From assembly GCF_008386695.1 (NCBI RefSeq), contig NZ_VUOC01000001.1:116364-180363 (forward strand): 64,000 bases of DNA, in the 5' to 3' direction. The DNA is from Chitinophaga agrisoli (GTDB lineage: Bacteria > Bacteroidota > Bacteroidia > Chitinophagales > Chitinophagaceae). The notes under the pieces were generated by a model that saw only the letters and a program-made list of their open reading frames with translations, was not told where the DNA came from and did no database searches. This document shows positions 53,183 to 62,583 of the stretch, piece after piece. The position numbers and the translations under genes were made by a program. The first letter of the stretch is position 1. Each line of letters opens with the position of its first letter.

Positions 53183-54850
53183 ATGAGCGAAGAAAGGTCA
53201 CTCAATTTTCTGGAACAGATCGTAGAAGAAGATATCGCAAAAGGCGTCAATGGCGGCCGGGTGCTGACCCGCTTCCCGCCGGAGCCCAATGGCTACCTGC
53301 ACATTGGCCACGCCAAATCCATATGCCTCAATTTTGGGCTGGCCCAGAAATACAACGGCCAGACCAACCTCCGTTTTGACGATACCAATCCCGTTACGGA
53401 AGATACCGAATACGTAGATTCCATTAAAGCGGACATCAAATGGCTGGGTTTTGAATGGAAGGATGAGCTGTATGCCTCCGATTACTTTGAACAGTTATAC
53501 CAGTTTGCTGTACAATTGATACAAAAGGGCCTGGCATATGTGGACGATTCCTCCGCGGAGCAGATCGCCGCTATGAAAGGCACGCCCACAGAGCCGGGTA
53601 AGGATAGCCCTTACCGCAGCCGCACCATAGAAGAGAACCTGCGCCTCTTTGAAGAGATGCGTAACGGCGTGTACAAGGATGGTGAAAAAGTGCTGCGTGT
53701 AAAAGGCGATATGGCCTCTCCCAATATGCACATGCGCGACCCGCTCATGTACCGTATAAAACATGCCCATCACCACCGTACCGGCGATAAATGGTGCATC
53801 TATCCCATGTACGATTTCGCACACGGACAAAGCGATAGTATTGAACATATCACCCACTCCATCTGTACGCTGGAGTTTGTGCCGCATCGCCCGCTGTACG
53901 ATTGGTTCATAGAAAAGCTGGAGATCTTCCCCTCCCATCAGTACGAGTTTGCCCGTCTGAACCTGAACTACACCGTAACGAGCAAACGAAAGCTGAAACA
54001 GCTGGTACAGGAAGGTATTGTACGCGGCTGGGACGATCCCCGCATGCCTACCATCAGCGCGCTGCGCCGCCGCGGTTATACCCCTGCCAGCATACGCGCA
54101 TTCTGCGAAAGGGTGGGCGTTCAGAAACGTGATAATATCATAGAAGTAAGCCTGCTGGAATACTTTATCCGCGAAGAGCTGAACCGTACCGCTAACCGCG
54201 TAATGGCCGTACTGGATCCCGTAAAACTGGTGCTCACCAATTACCCGGAAGGCCAGGTAGAAGAGCTCTCCGCAGAAAATAACCCGGAGGATCCTTCCGC
54301 AGGGCACCGCATCGTTCCGTTCAGCAACACCCTCTATATAGAGCGGGAAGACTTTATGGAAAATGCGCCCAAGAAATTCTTCCGCCTGGCCCCCGGCCAG
54401 ATGGTACGCCTTAAGTATGCCTATATCATCAAATGCGACAGCTTTGATAAGGATGCAGATGGCAACATTACCACTATCTATTGCACTTACCTGCCGGAAA
54501 GCCGCAGCGGCGGTGACGCCAGCGGACTTACCGTAAAAGGCACCATCCACTGGGTAAGCGCCGCGCAGGCCGTTACCGCAGAGGTACGCCTGTACGACCG
54601 CCTGTTTAAGGTAGATGATCCCAATAGTGAAGAAGGGGATTTCAAGGACTATATCAACCCCAACTCCTTGCAGGTGATCGAAAACGCCTACATAGAGCCC
54701 TCGCTCGCCAGCGCCAAACCCGGCGACCGCTTCCAGTTCCTGCGTAAAGGATACTTTGTGGCTGACCCGGACAGCACGCCGGAAAAACTGGTATTTAACC
54801 GCACCGTAACGCTGAAGGATACCTGGGCTAAAGAAGCGGCAAAAGGATAA
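53183..54850 (+). CDS. glnS: Glutaminyl-tRNA synthetase
   Basis: A 555-residue class I synthetase charging tRNA-Gln. The HIGH motif is in [14 protein letters not shown] near residue 33, and the KMSKS-equivalent is VTSKRKLK near residue 265. [45 protein letters not shown] (around residue 170) is diagnostic for GlnRS rather than GluRS. Its C-terminal anticodon-binding beta-barrels are complete. It is convergent with gltX, its paralogue, with two terminators between them. Presence of GlnRS means tRNA-Gln is charged directly. Confidence 0.96.
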   Translation: MSEERSLNFLEQIVEEDIAKGVNGGRVLTRFPPEPNGYLHIGHAKSICLNFGLAQKYNGQTNLRFDDTNPVTEDTEYVDSIKADIKWLGFEWKDELYASDYFEQLYQFAVQLIQKGLAYVDDSSAEQIAAMKGTPTEPGKDSPYRSRTIEENLRLFEEMRNGVYKDGEKVLRVKGDMASPNMHMRDPLMYRIKHAHHHRTGDKWCIYPMYDFAHGQSDSIEHITHSICTLEFVPHRPLYDWFIEKLEIFPSHQYEFARLNLNYTVTSKRKLKQLVQEGIVRGWDDPRMPTISALRRRGYTPASIRAFCERVGVQKRDNIIEVSLLEYFIREELNRTANRVMAVLDPVKLVLTNYPEGQVEELSAENNPEDPSAGHRIVPFSNTLYIEREDFMENAPKKFFRLAPGQMVRLKYAYIIKCDSFDKDADGNITTIYCTYLPESRSGGDASGLTVKGTIHWVSAAQAVTAEVRLYDRLFKVDDPNSEEGDFKDYINPNSLQVIENAYIEPSLASAKPGDRFQFLRKGYFVADPDSTPEKLVFNRTVTLKDTWAKEAAKG

Positions 54851-54875
54851 GTAAATTAGAACTGATAATAATCTG

Positions 54876-54908
54876 AATGCTCCGGGCAACTCCCGGAGCA
54901 TTTTTTTT
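54876..54908 (+). terminator. Terminator of glnS
   Basis: AATGCTCCGGG (54876-54886) pairs with CCCGGAGCATT (54892-54902) around CAACT, followed by a T-run. Confidence 0.92.
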
Positions 54909-54917
54909 GTCTCAATA

Positions 54918-54947
54918 AAAAAGCTGGCCTTCTCAGACCAGCTTTTT
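54918..54947 (-). terminator. Terminator of gltX (possibly bidirectional)
   Basis: AAAAAGCTGG (54918-54927) pairs with CCAGCTTTTT (54938-54947). T-runs occur on both strands. It lies 22 bp after the gltX stop. Confidence 0.85.
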
Positions 54948-54969
54948 ATATTTTATTATATAACAACTA

Positions 54970-56505
54970 TCACGCAGCATCCAGCGCCGTCAGTGCCTTC
55001 ATGATCCGCGCAATGGTCTCATGTTTACCCAGCGTTTCCGCAATATTAAACACCGGCGGGCCAAACTTACCGCCTGTCAGCATAATACGGAACGGCAGCT
55101 GTAATTCTCCCATCTTGATGTTCATCGAAGCGGCCAGCTGTTTAAAGCTTTCCTCTAGCTCCACCAGGGAGAAATTTGTTGATGTTTCCAGCACAGAGGC
55201 CCAGTCCAGGAAGAACTGCCGTTTATCGGCATTCCATTTGGGCTTTACCGCCGCCAGATCATAACCTTCCGGCTGCTGGAAAAAGAAGAAAGCATGGTCC
55301 CAGATCTCATTCACCATATTGCAACGGTCTTTTACCAGTCCGGCAATAATAGCGGTATATTCTTCAGAGGCTTGTACGCCTTTTTCTTTCAGTACCGGCA
55401 TAAACAGCTGCGCCAGGCGCTGATTATCTGCCTTTAAGATATACTGGTGGTTAAACCAGTTGGCTTTTTCAATATTGAATTTAGCGCCGGCATGGTGTAC
55501 CCGTTCCAGAGAGAACTTTTCGATCAGCTCTTCAATGGTGAACAGCTCCTGCTCCGTGCCATCGTTCCAACCCAGCATGGCCAGCATATTTACAAACGCC
55601 TCCGGCAGGTAGCCCATTTCACGGAAGCCTTTGGTAAATTCATTACTGCGCGGATCTGTCCAGTTCATGGCATACACCGGGAAACCTAAACGGTCGCCAT
55701 CGCGTTTGCTGAGCTTACCATTGCCATCCGGCCGCATGATCAGCGGCAGGTGCGCCCACTGCGGCATCGCATCCGCCCAGCCCAGGTAACGCCATAACAT
55801 AATATGCACCGGTGCGGAGGGCAGCCATTCTTCCCCGCGGAAAGCATGGCTGATCTTCATCAGGTAATCATCCACCACTACGGCCAGGTGATAGGTAGGC
55901 ATACCATCGGCCTTGAGCAGCACCTTATCATCCACGGTGCCGGTATTAAAATGCACTTCGCCGCGGATCATATCCGTAAAGGAGATCTCTTCGTTGGCCG
56001 GCATCTTGATACGGATCACATGCGGAGTACCTGTGGCCAGCAAGGCAGCGGTTTCTTCCGCCGGCAGCTGCAGGGAGTTACGCATCTGGGTGCGTACCAC
56101 ATGGTTATATTGGGGAGAAGGATTTTCGTCCGTTTTCAGCCTTACGCGCATACTGTCCAGCTCTTCTGGGGTATCAAAAGCGTAATAGGCGTAGCCTTCC
56201 TTTACCAGTTGCTCCGCATACTGGCGGTATTGGGCTTTACGCTCGCTCTGGCGGTAAGGGGCATAGGGCCCGCCTACATGCGGTCCCTCGTCGGCATTCA
56301 GCCCGCACCAACGCAGGCATTCAATGATATATTCCTCCGCGCCCGCAACATAACGGGTCTGGTCAGTATCTTCTATGCGCAGTACAAAATCGCCTTTGTG
56401 CTGCTTTGCGAACAGGTAATTGAATAAAACCGTGCGTACGCCACCCAGGTGCAGGCCACCCGTGGGGCTGGGTGCAAAACGCACCCTTACTTTTTCGTGT
56501 GCCAT
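54970..56505 (-). CDS. gltX: Glutamyl-tRNA synthetase
   Basis: A 511-residue class I synthetase charging tRNA-Glu. The HIGH-type motif is FAPSPTGGLHLGGVRTVLFNYLFAK near residues 10-35 and the KMSKS-type motif is GKLSKRDGDRLGFPVY near residue 265. The DTDQTRYV segment near residue 47 is usual. The C-terminal anticodon-binding domain is complete. It is convergent with glnS. A -7 box ends only 5 bp before the ATG, so the mRNA may be leaderless. Confidence 0.96.
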   Translation of the reverse strand: MAHEKVRVRFAPSPTGGLHLGGVRTVLFNYLFAKQHKGDFVLRIEDTDQTRYVAGAEEYIIECLRWCGLNADEGPHVGGPYAPYRQSERKAQYRQYAEQLVKEGYAYYAFDTPEELDSMRVRLKTDENPSPQYNHVVRTQMRNSLQLPAEETAALLATGTPHVIRIKMPANEEISFTDMIRGEVHFNTGTVDDKVLLKADGMPTYHLAVVVDDYLMKISHAFRGEEWLPSAPVHIMLWRYLGWADAMPQWAHLPLIMRPDGNGKLSKRDGDRLGFPVYAMNWTDPRSNEFTKGFREMGYLPEAFVNMLAMLGWNDGTEQELFTIEELIEKFSLERVHHAGAKFNIEKANWFNHQYILKADNQRLAQLFMPVLKEKGVQASEEYTAIIAGLVKDRCNMVNEIWDHAFFFFQQPEGYDLAAVKPKWNADKRQFFLDWASVLETSTNFSLVELEESFKQLAASMNIKMGELQLPFRIMLTGGKFGPPVFNIAETLGKHETIARIMKALTALDAA

Positions 56506-56510
56506 AGGCG

Positions 56511-56518
56511 CAAAGGTA
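56511..56518 (-). promoter_or_regulatory. -7 box directly before gltX
   Basis: The minus strand reads TACCTTTG, an exact TAnnTTTG, with its 3' edge 5 bp before the ATG. Transcription would start at or next to the start codon. Confidence 0.45.
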
Positions 56519-56631
56519 ATATTTTAGTTGATAGTCATCAGCCGGTAGCAGCTATGTTTCTGTACCGGATACAGGAGGGCGATTGCCGGCTTTTATGCTT
56601 AACTTGCTGCTACTATCTACTTACAAAGCCT

Positions 56632-57267
56632 ATGTTTTATCTCACTAAAACGCCCGGTGTCCTCAAGGCCCTTTACAAAAGCTGCGTCTGGCATCTGTCG
56701 CCGGCACGGCAGGCGGTATACCTAACATTTGACGATGGCCCGCACCCGCAGGCTACCCCTTTTGTGCTGGAGCAGCTAAAGAAATACAATGCCAAAGGCA
56801 CCTTTTTCTGCATTGGCAAGAATGTAGTGGAGCACCCGGATATTTACCAGCAACTGCTGCAGGAAGGGCATACAGTAGGTAACCATACCCATAACCACCT
56901 CAACGGCTGGAAAACGGGTACCGGAAAATATATGGAGAACATCCTGGAAGCAGGCAAATACATCAGTTCCCCCTTATTCCGCCCGCCCTATGGGCGCATA
57001 ACGCCTTTCCAGATAAGAGCGCTGAAGAATAAGCTGCCACAAACACGTATCATTATGTGGGATGTATTAAGCGGCGATTTTGATACGGAGATCACCGGCG
57101 AAGCCTGCGTACAGAATGTTGTATTCAAGGCCAGACCGGGTTCCATCATCGTATTCCATGACAGCGCCAAAGCCTGGGACCGGCTTTCATACGCCCTTCC
57201 CCGTGTGCTGGAATTCTGCAAAAAACAACAATGGGCAGTGGAACCACTACCCTTAAACGCCCACTAA
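56632..57267 (+). CDS. Polysaccharide deacetylase family protein
   Basis: A 211-residue NodB-type carbohydrate esterase (CE4). Metal and catalytic motifs are present: YLTFDDGPHPQ near residues 28-38 (Asp pair), VGNHTHNH near 82 (the two metal His), and FRPPYGRI near 120. The frame is open back to 56449, but ATG at 56632 gives the usual short N-terminus, and the extra part overlaps gltX's upstream region antisense. No signal peptide is evident. It may act on peptidoglycan or N-acetylated glycans; the target is unknown. Confidence 0.88.
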   Translation: MFYLTKTPGVLKALYKSCVWHLSPARQAVYLTFDDGPHPQATPFVLEQLKKYNAKGTFFCIGKNVVEHPDIYQQLLQEGHTVGNHTHNHLNGWKTGTGKYMENILEAGKYISSPLFRPPYGRITPFQIRALKNKLPQTRIIMWDVLSGDFDTEITGEACVQNVVFKARPGSIIVFHDSAKAWDRLSYALPRVLEFCKKQQWAVEPLPLNAH

Positions 57268-57278
57268 CCGGGATAAAG

Positions 57279-57313
57279 AAAATGGGCTGACCAGGTATTG
57301 GTCAGCCCATTTT
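57279..57313. terminator. Bidirectional terminator between convergent genes
   Basis: AAAATGGGCTGACC (57279-57292) pairs with GGTCAGCCCATTTT (57300-57313) around a 7-nt loop, with T-runs available in both directions. It serves the deacetylase gene and the 57334 lipoprotein gene. Confidence 0.9.
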
Positions 57314-57333
57314 TTATATAAAGAGTTCTGAGT

Positions 57334-58230
57334 TTATCTGGGAAGGATAGCGCCCTTCATTTTATCACCCATGATAATGGTCACAGAGTCATCACAAAGA
57401 CCCAGGCCATAATCAATAGTAGCTTTTGCCGAAGCGTTTGTAGTACCCAGGCTTATCTCCGCTTTACCACCGCCGATCCAGGGGCAGGAAACTGCCTTGA
57501 TCAGGGGCTCTTTTACAGTATAGCTAACAGAAGTAGTACCGTAGCTTAAAGTAGCAGTACCGGTGCCGGAATATTCATCATCACTGGCGTCAAAAGGCGT
57601 AGCGGCGCCTTTAGTTTGGGTGATGGTCTTATCGGATGTATAGTTAAAGGTCAGATCGAGGCTGTCAATTGCTACGATACCACCTACCACTTTGCTGCTG
57701 TATTTAAAGCCATTGGCAGTGGATTGGTTTACCAGCGTTTTTGTACCCTTCAGTTGTATACCGTTGATAGCATAGTTCTGGGAAGTAATAGTTACGGTAG
57801 TGCCGGGTATAAAAATATATCCGCTCAATACCAGCACCAGTGTACCGGAACGTACACGGCCGTCTACACCGGTACAGCCACTGCCAAAGTTAAGCGTCAG
57901 CGTTTTAGGCCATTTATCTATGGTAACATCATCTACCTGGGGATCGTAACAGTTGCCTAATTTCAGGGCTTGGGGATCCTGGGGAACCACGCGGCCGTTC
58001 TTGCTACCCAGACCTTGCGTCTGGCTGGCTTCCAGCGCTACGTCAAACAGATCGTCATAGAGGGTGCTGATCTGGGCTTCATAAGCTGCGGCGGTAAGGG
58101 CCTCGTTATCGTTTTGATCGGATTCTGGTCCCGCTTCATTGTTCTTGCTGCACGCGAAGAAGATGGTGGCCACTGTTACCAGCACTAACACCACGGCAAG
58201 GATGCGGTTAAAACAAAAATAGCTTTTCAT
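57334..58230 (-). CDS. Predicted lipoprotein of unknown function
   Basis: A 298-residue protein with a signal peptide ending in a lipobox (VATIFFAC, about Cys27), followed by an acidic linker (SKNNEAGPESDQNDNEAL) that suggests surface exposure, as in lipoproteins of this phylum. The remainder is rich in Thr, Gly, Ser and beta-type sequence (SGTLVLVLSGYIFIPGTTVTITSQNY), with four Cys that might pair. I do not recognise the family. It is monocistronic between the deacetylase and tatD genes. A role outside the cell is likely. Confidence 0.75.
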   Translation of the reverse strand: MKSYFCFNRILAVVLVLVTVATIFFACSKNNEAGPESDQNDNEALTAAAYEAQISTLYDDLFDVALEASQTQGLGSKNGRVVPQDPQALKLGNCYDPQVDDVTIDKWPKTLTLNFGSGCTGVDGRVRSGTLVLVLSGYIFIPGTTVTITSQNYAINGIQLKGTKTLVNQSTANGFKYSSKVVGGIVAIDSLDLTFNYTSDKTITQTKGAATPFDASDDEYSGTGTATLSYGTTSVSYTVKEPLIKAVSCPWIGGGKAEISLGTTNASAKATIDYGLGLCDDSVTIIMGDKMKGAILPR

Positions 58231-58255
58231 GATAGGATAGTTTTTTTTAGGACTT

Positions 58256-58263
58256 TACCTTTG
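58256..58263 (+). promoter_or_regulatory. -7 box upstream of tatD
   Basis: TACCTTTG, an exact TAnnTTTG, lies 87 bp before the tatD ATG in the divergent gap. No TTTG is seen at the expected spacing. Confidence 0.35.
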
Positions 58264-58350
58264 TGCCTAGGTTTAATCTGATATTACGAATTTTACAAAT
58301 TTAAATATTTTCTACTAATTATCATACATTTATCGTGTTAAAAGAGTGTT

Positions 58351-59121
58351 ATGCAGTGGATTGATACACATGCCCATTTATATGGGAAAGAATTTGCACA
58401 GGACAGACGGGACATGATCGCCCGGGCCGTGCAGGCCGGCGTAGATAAACTATTATTACCCAATATAGACGAGACCTCCATTGAAGGTATGCTGGACCTG
58501 GAGGTACAATATCCCGGACAGTGTTATGCCATGATGGGATTACACCCCTGTTACGTGAAGGCAGACATTACGGCCGAAATGACCTGGGTAAGGGAATGGC
58601 TGGCCAAACGGCCTTTTATCGCCGTAGGGGAGATAGGTCTTGACTTCTACTGGGATACCACCTATGCAGACCAGCAATACCAGGCTTTCCGGGAGCAGCT
58701 GCAGCTGTCTAAGGAATACCGCATACCCGTAGCTATCCATAGCCGCGAAAGTACCCGCCAATGTATTGACGAAGTAAAAGCCTTGCAGGATGGCCATCTC
58801 AGCGGCGTATTCCATTGTTTTTCCGGCACCCTGGAAGAGGCCCGCGAAATAATAGACCTGGGCTTTTACCTGGGCATAGGCGGCGTGGTGACCTTTAAGA
58901 AATCCGGCCTGGATAAGATCGTGGAACAGATTGATCTCCAGCATCTCGTACTGGAAACAGACGCCCCCTACCTGGCGCCGGTACCCTACCGGGGCAAACG
59001 CAACGAAAGTTCCTATATTCCCCTCATCGGTCAGCACATCGCAGATATAAAACATCTAAAAATTGAGGAAGTGGCTGCGGTTACAAGCAGTAATGCCCGT
59101 AAATTATTCAAATCCATTTAA
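58351..59121 (+). CDS. TatD family metal-dependent hydrolase
   Basis: A 256-residue TIM-barrel hydrolase of the TatD family (3'-5' DNase type). Metal-binding motifs are WIDTHAHLYG at the start, GEIGLDFYWD near residue 91, PVAIHSRES near 130, FHCFSG near 154 and LETDAPYLAP near 205. Length is standard. Bacterial TatD proteins degrade DNA or remove D-amino acids from tRNA-like substrates; the precise role varies. It is 44 bp upstream of the asparaginase gene, which has its own -7 box. Confidence 0.93.
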   Translation: MQWIDTHAHLYGKEFAQDRRDMIARAVQAGVDKLLLPNIDETSIEGMLDLEVQYPGQCYAMMGLHPCYVKADITAEMTWVREWLAKRPFIAVGEIGLDFYWDTTYADQQYQAFREQLQLSKEYRIPVAIHSRESTRQCIDEVKALQDGHLSGVFHCFSGTLEEAREIIDLGFYLGIGGVVTFKKSGLDKIVEQIDLQHLVLETDAPYLAPVPYRGKRNESSYIPLIGQHIADIKHLKIEEVAAVTSSNARKLFKSI

Positions 59122-59133
59122 TTGATAAGTGGA

Positions 59134-59141
59134 TACCTTTG
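59134..59141 (+). promoter_or_regulatory. -7 box of the asparaginase gene
   Basis: TACCTTTG, an exact TAnnTTTG, lies 24 bp before the ATG at 59166 within the 44-bp gap after tatD. Confidence 0.5.
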
Positions 59142-59165
59142 CGGCAATTTTGGTGTTAAGCAGCA

Positions 59166-60197
59166 ATGAGTAAAATTCTGATTATTTACACGGGCGGGAC
59201 AGTAGGGATGATCTATGACGAGAAGACAAAAGCATTACGCCCGATAGGTTTTAATGAGATCCGGAACAACCTGCCGGAATTATACCGGATGGGGATCGAT
59301 TTTTACGTGTACGCCTTCAATCCACCTATTGATTCTTCCGATATGCAGCCGGAAATATGGGTGGAGCTGGCCAGTATTATTGAAGACCGGTACGACCGCT
59401 ACGACGGCTTTGTGATCCTTCATGGGTCAGATACCATGGCGTTTACCGCCTCCGCGCTTAGCTTTATGCTGGAAAACCTCTCCAAACCGGTGATCCTTAC
59501 CGGCTCCCAGCTACCCATTGGTAAGATCCGTACAGATGCTAAGGAGAATATCATCACCGCCATGGAGATCGCCTCCACCCGCCAGAACGGGGATGTGATG
59601 GTGCCGGAAGTATGTATCTACTTCGACTTTTCCCTTTTCCGCGGCAACCGCTCCAAGAAATATAACGCAGAGAAATTTGAGGCCTTCTATTCCATGAACT
59701 ATCCGCCCCTGGCAGAAGCAGGCATAGATATCAAATATAAACGGCAATCCGTGCTCCCCCAGCCGGCCCAGCCCCTCAAAGTACATAAACACCTGGATGA
59801 TAATGTGACCGTGCTGAAAGTGTATCCCGGCATTACCCGTAAAGCCGTAGAAGCTATTTTAAGCGTAACCGGCCTTAAAGGCGTGGTACTGGAAACCTTT
59901 GGTAACGGCAATGCCAATACGCAGCCCTGGTTTATAGAAAGTATCAAAAAGGTGATCGACAAGGGCGCCATCGTGGTAGACATCACCCAGTGCGACGGCG
60001 GCTCCGTGGAATTAGGCAAATACGAGACCAGCCAATACCTCAAGGAAATAGGCGTAGTAAGCGGTCACGATATGACCTTTGAAGCCGCCATCACTAAGCT
60101 CATGTTCGTATTAGGCCAGGATCTGCCCCTGGAAGAGGCCAAACGTATGATAGAAACCCCTTTACGGGGCGAGTTAACGCCCATTACCGAGGAATAA
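59166..60197 (+). CDS. ansA: Type I L-asparaginase
   Basis: A 343-residue cytoplasmic asparaginase. The first catalytic Thr is in IIYTGGTVGM near residue 11 and the second set is in VILHGSDTMAFTASALSFML near residue 85. GNGNANTQPWF near residue 248 and ITQCDGGSVELGKYETS near 277 belong to the C-terminal domain that binds effector. No signal peptide is present, which fits the low-affinity type I enzyme. It releases ammonia from asparagine. It follows tatD closely, but a separate -7 box exists. Confidence 0.94.
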   Translation: MSKILIIYTGGTVGMIYDEKTKALRPIGFNEIRNNLPELYRMGIDFYVYAFNPPIDSSDMQPEIWVELASIIEDRYDRYDGFVILHGSDTMAFTASALSFMLENLSKPVILTGSQLPIGKIRTDAKENIITAMEIASTRQNGDVMVPEVCIYFDFSLFRGNRSKKYNAEKFEAFYSMNYPPLAEAGIDIKYKRQSVLPQPAQPLKVHKHLDDNVTVLKVYPGITRKAVEAILSVTGLKGVVLETFGNGNANTQPWFIESIKKVIDKGAIVVDITQCDGGSVELGKYETSQYLKEIGVVSGHDMTFEAAITKLMFVLGQDLPLEEAKRMIETPLRGELTPITEE

Positions 60198-60392
60198 AAG
60201 GCTTAGGGCCGATGTTATTTTAACAGGGCCCTCATTCGTTTATCGTTCGCTACCAGCTATCCGTTAATATAATATCAACTTTGTTGTAACATCTTCCTGT
60301 TATTTAACGTTAAGCAAGTACTTGCTTTGTAAGGAAAATCCTTACATTTATTATTCATTTTCATTGAAAGCCGATATCTGACCGCTATACGA

Positions 60393-62414
60393 ATGAAATA
60401 TGCCCTCCTGCCCCTGCTGATCTTGTTTGTTACAGCGCAGTTATGCGCCCAAACACCTTGCACCACTATTGGCCAGAACCCGCAAAGCGCGTTTCCCGTA
60501 TGTGGCACCAAAACTTTCCACCAGGCGTCTGTTCCCATTTGCGGCGGCAGAACAGTACCCGCTGTCAATTGCCTGGATCCCCTTTCTGACAGGAACCCTT
60601 TTTGGTACAAATTTACCTGTTACCAGACCGGCACCCTGGGTTTTACCATCGCACCGCTTGCCCAGGAAGAAGATTATGACTGGCAGCTGTTTGATGTGAC
60701 CAACCGCAACCTGGCGGAGGTATATACCAACAAACAGCTGTTTGTAGCCTCTGGCTGGTCAGGTGAATACGGTCTTACCGGCGCGCAGGGTAATGGACGG
60801 GTGTTCGAAGTATGTGCAGGGCCGGGCCAGGCCTTATTTACGGATATGCCCACCATACAGCAGGGCCATAACTACCTGCTGCTCATCAGCCATTTTACCC
60901 CCGGGCAAGCCGGTTACAACCTGACCTTTAACGGAGGTACCGCCAGTATCACAGACCCGGTGATCCCGGAGATCCAGAACGTAAGATATGACTGCGGCAC
61001 GCCCGCTATTACCATAAAGCTCAATAAGAAAGTACAATGCAGCAGCCTGGCCGCCAATGGCAGCGATTTTGCGCTGACTGGCGGCAACGGGGTCAGGATC
61101 ACAGGCGCTACCGGCGTTAACTGTAACAATGGTTTTGATATGGACTCCATTGTGCTTGCATTAAGCGCCCCCCTGCCCGCAGGCAGCTACTCCGTTAACA
61201 TGCAGACGGGCACAGATGGCAACAGCGTACTGGATGCCTGCTCCAACTCCGGCGGCGGCGCTAACATTCCGCCTACGCCTTTTACCGTAGATCATTTTCT
61301 ACCCTCACTCATAGATCATATGGCCCCGGTGGATTGTATGCCTGGCAGCGTACAGCTGGTCATGTCCCAGCCCGTGCGCTGCAGCTCCATTGCGCCCAAT
61401 GGCAGCGATTTTACACTCACCACCCTCAACGGCCGCCCGGTTACCATACGGGGCGCCAATGGCAATTGTCATAATGGCCTTACAGATACCATTACCATAC
61501 AGCTCTCTGATAACATTTATACAGATGGCGCCTACCAGGTAACGCTGCGTAGCGGCAGCGACGGCAATACCCTTATAAGCGAATGCTGGCAACCTACGCC
61601 CCCCGGCGCTACGCTGCCTTTTGCCACCAGGGACACCGTAAATGCCAACTTCACCTACCGCATGGTCCTGGACTGTGTGAACGACACCCTGATCTTACAG
61701 CACCCTGGTAATAATGGCGTCAACTACTGGCAATGGACGGCTGACGGCAATACCTTCAGCCATGAGCAAAACCCGGTTAAATCCTATACCGTATTTGGAA
61801 AACATATCGTAGACCTGGTAGTATCAAATGGCACTTGCCGGGATTCTGTAACAGAAGAGGTATTTTTTCCAAACGAGCTCAAAGCCGATTTCAGTGCCTC
61901 CGCAGATGTGTTATGCCCGCAGGATATGGTCAGCTTTACAGACAAAAGTGAGGGCGATGATATTGTGCATTATTTCTGGGACTTTGGAAACGGCATATTG
62001 CTGACTGGCCGCGATCCCGGTCAGCAGGACTACCCCAACCTGCCGCAAGACCATGACTACCCCGTTATGCTGGTGGTACAGAATTCCGCCCCCTGTTTTG
62101 ATACGGTGGTGCATTATATAAAAGCGGTGGCCAGCTGTTTTATAGAGGTGCCTACCGCATTTACCCCCAATGGCGACGGCAGGAATGATTATCTCTACCC
62201 GCTTAACGGTTACAAATCCATCAATCTCCGCTTTTCCATCTACAACCGTTTGGGCCAGCTGATCTTTGAGACCAATGACTGGCGTAACAAATGGGACGGC
62301 ACCGTAGGCGGCAAACCCCAGGGCGTTGGCGCTTATGCCTGGATCCTATCCTACACCAATAAAGACACCGGTGAAAAGGTCTTCAAAAAGGGGATGTCCG
62401 TACTGCTACGGTAA
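60393..62414 (+). CDS. T9SS-exported protein with PKD domain and type B sorting signal
   Basis: A 673-residue secreted protein. The signal peptide is ALLPLLILFVTAQLCAQ. Two similar Cys-rich modules of about 100 residues occur around 200-290 and 310-400: both contain VQCSSLAANGSDF or VRCSSIAPNGSDF and a DGNS/DGNT motif. A PKD-type domain (LKADFSASADVLCPQDMVSFTDKSEGDDIVHYFWDFGNG) follows near 490. The C-terminal 85 residues are the gliding-associated type B domain (PTAFTPNGDGRNDYLYP, then IYNRLGQLIFETNDW, KWDGTVGGKPQGVGAYAW). It is exported by the type IX system and likely stays on the cell surface. Confidence 0.92.
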   Translation: MKYALLPLLILFVTAQLCAQTPCTTIGQNPQSAFPVCGTKTFHQASVPICGGRTVPAVNCLDPLSDRNPFWYKFTCYQTGTLGFTIAPLAQEEDYDWQLFDVTNRNLAEVYTNKQLFVASGWSGEYGLTGAQGNGRVFEVCAGPGQALFTDMPTIQQGHNYLLLISHFTPGQAGYNLTFNGGTASITDPVIPEIQNVRYDCGTPAITIKLNKKVQCSSLAANGSDFALTGGNGVRITGATGVNCNNGFDMDSIVLALSAPLPAGSYSVNMQTGTDGNSVLDACSNSGGGANIPPTPFTVDHFLPSLIDHMAPVDCMPGSVQLVMSQPVRCSSIAPNGSDFTLTTLNGRPVTIRGANGNCHNGLTDTITIQLSDNIYTDGAYQVTLRSGSDGNTLISECWQPTPPGATLPFATRDTVNANFTYRMVLDCVNDTLILQHPGNNGVNYWQWTADGNTFSHEQNPVKSYTVFGKHIVDLVVSNGTCRDSVTEEVFFPNELKADFSASADVLCPQDMVSFTDKSEGDDIVHYFWDFGNGILLTGRDPGQQDYPNLPQDHDYPVMLVVQNSAPCFDTVVHYIKAVASCFIEVPTAFTPNGDGRNDYLYPLNGYKSINLRFSIYNRLGQLIFETNDWRNKWDGTVGGKPQGVGAYAWILSYTNKDTGEKVFKKGMSVLLR

Positions 62415-62583
62415 CGCCTACACCACTTGTCCAATATAGCTATTTATCAGTACTGTAGCGGGAATTCAGCAGTTTTCGTTAATATTGCCTTAACACTGTA
62501 TGCATTCAGAAATTCCATGTTAACAGGGCTGTCTGTAACCGGCTTTGTTGTTCCTTATCAACTCAAAATAATATTATCACGTA

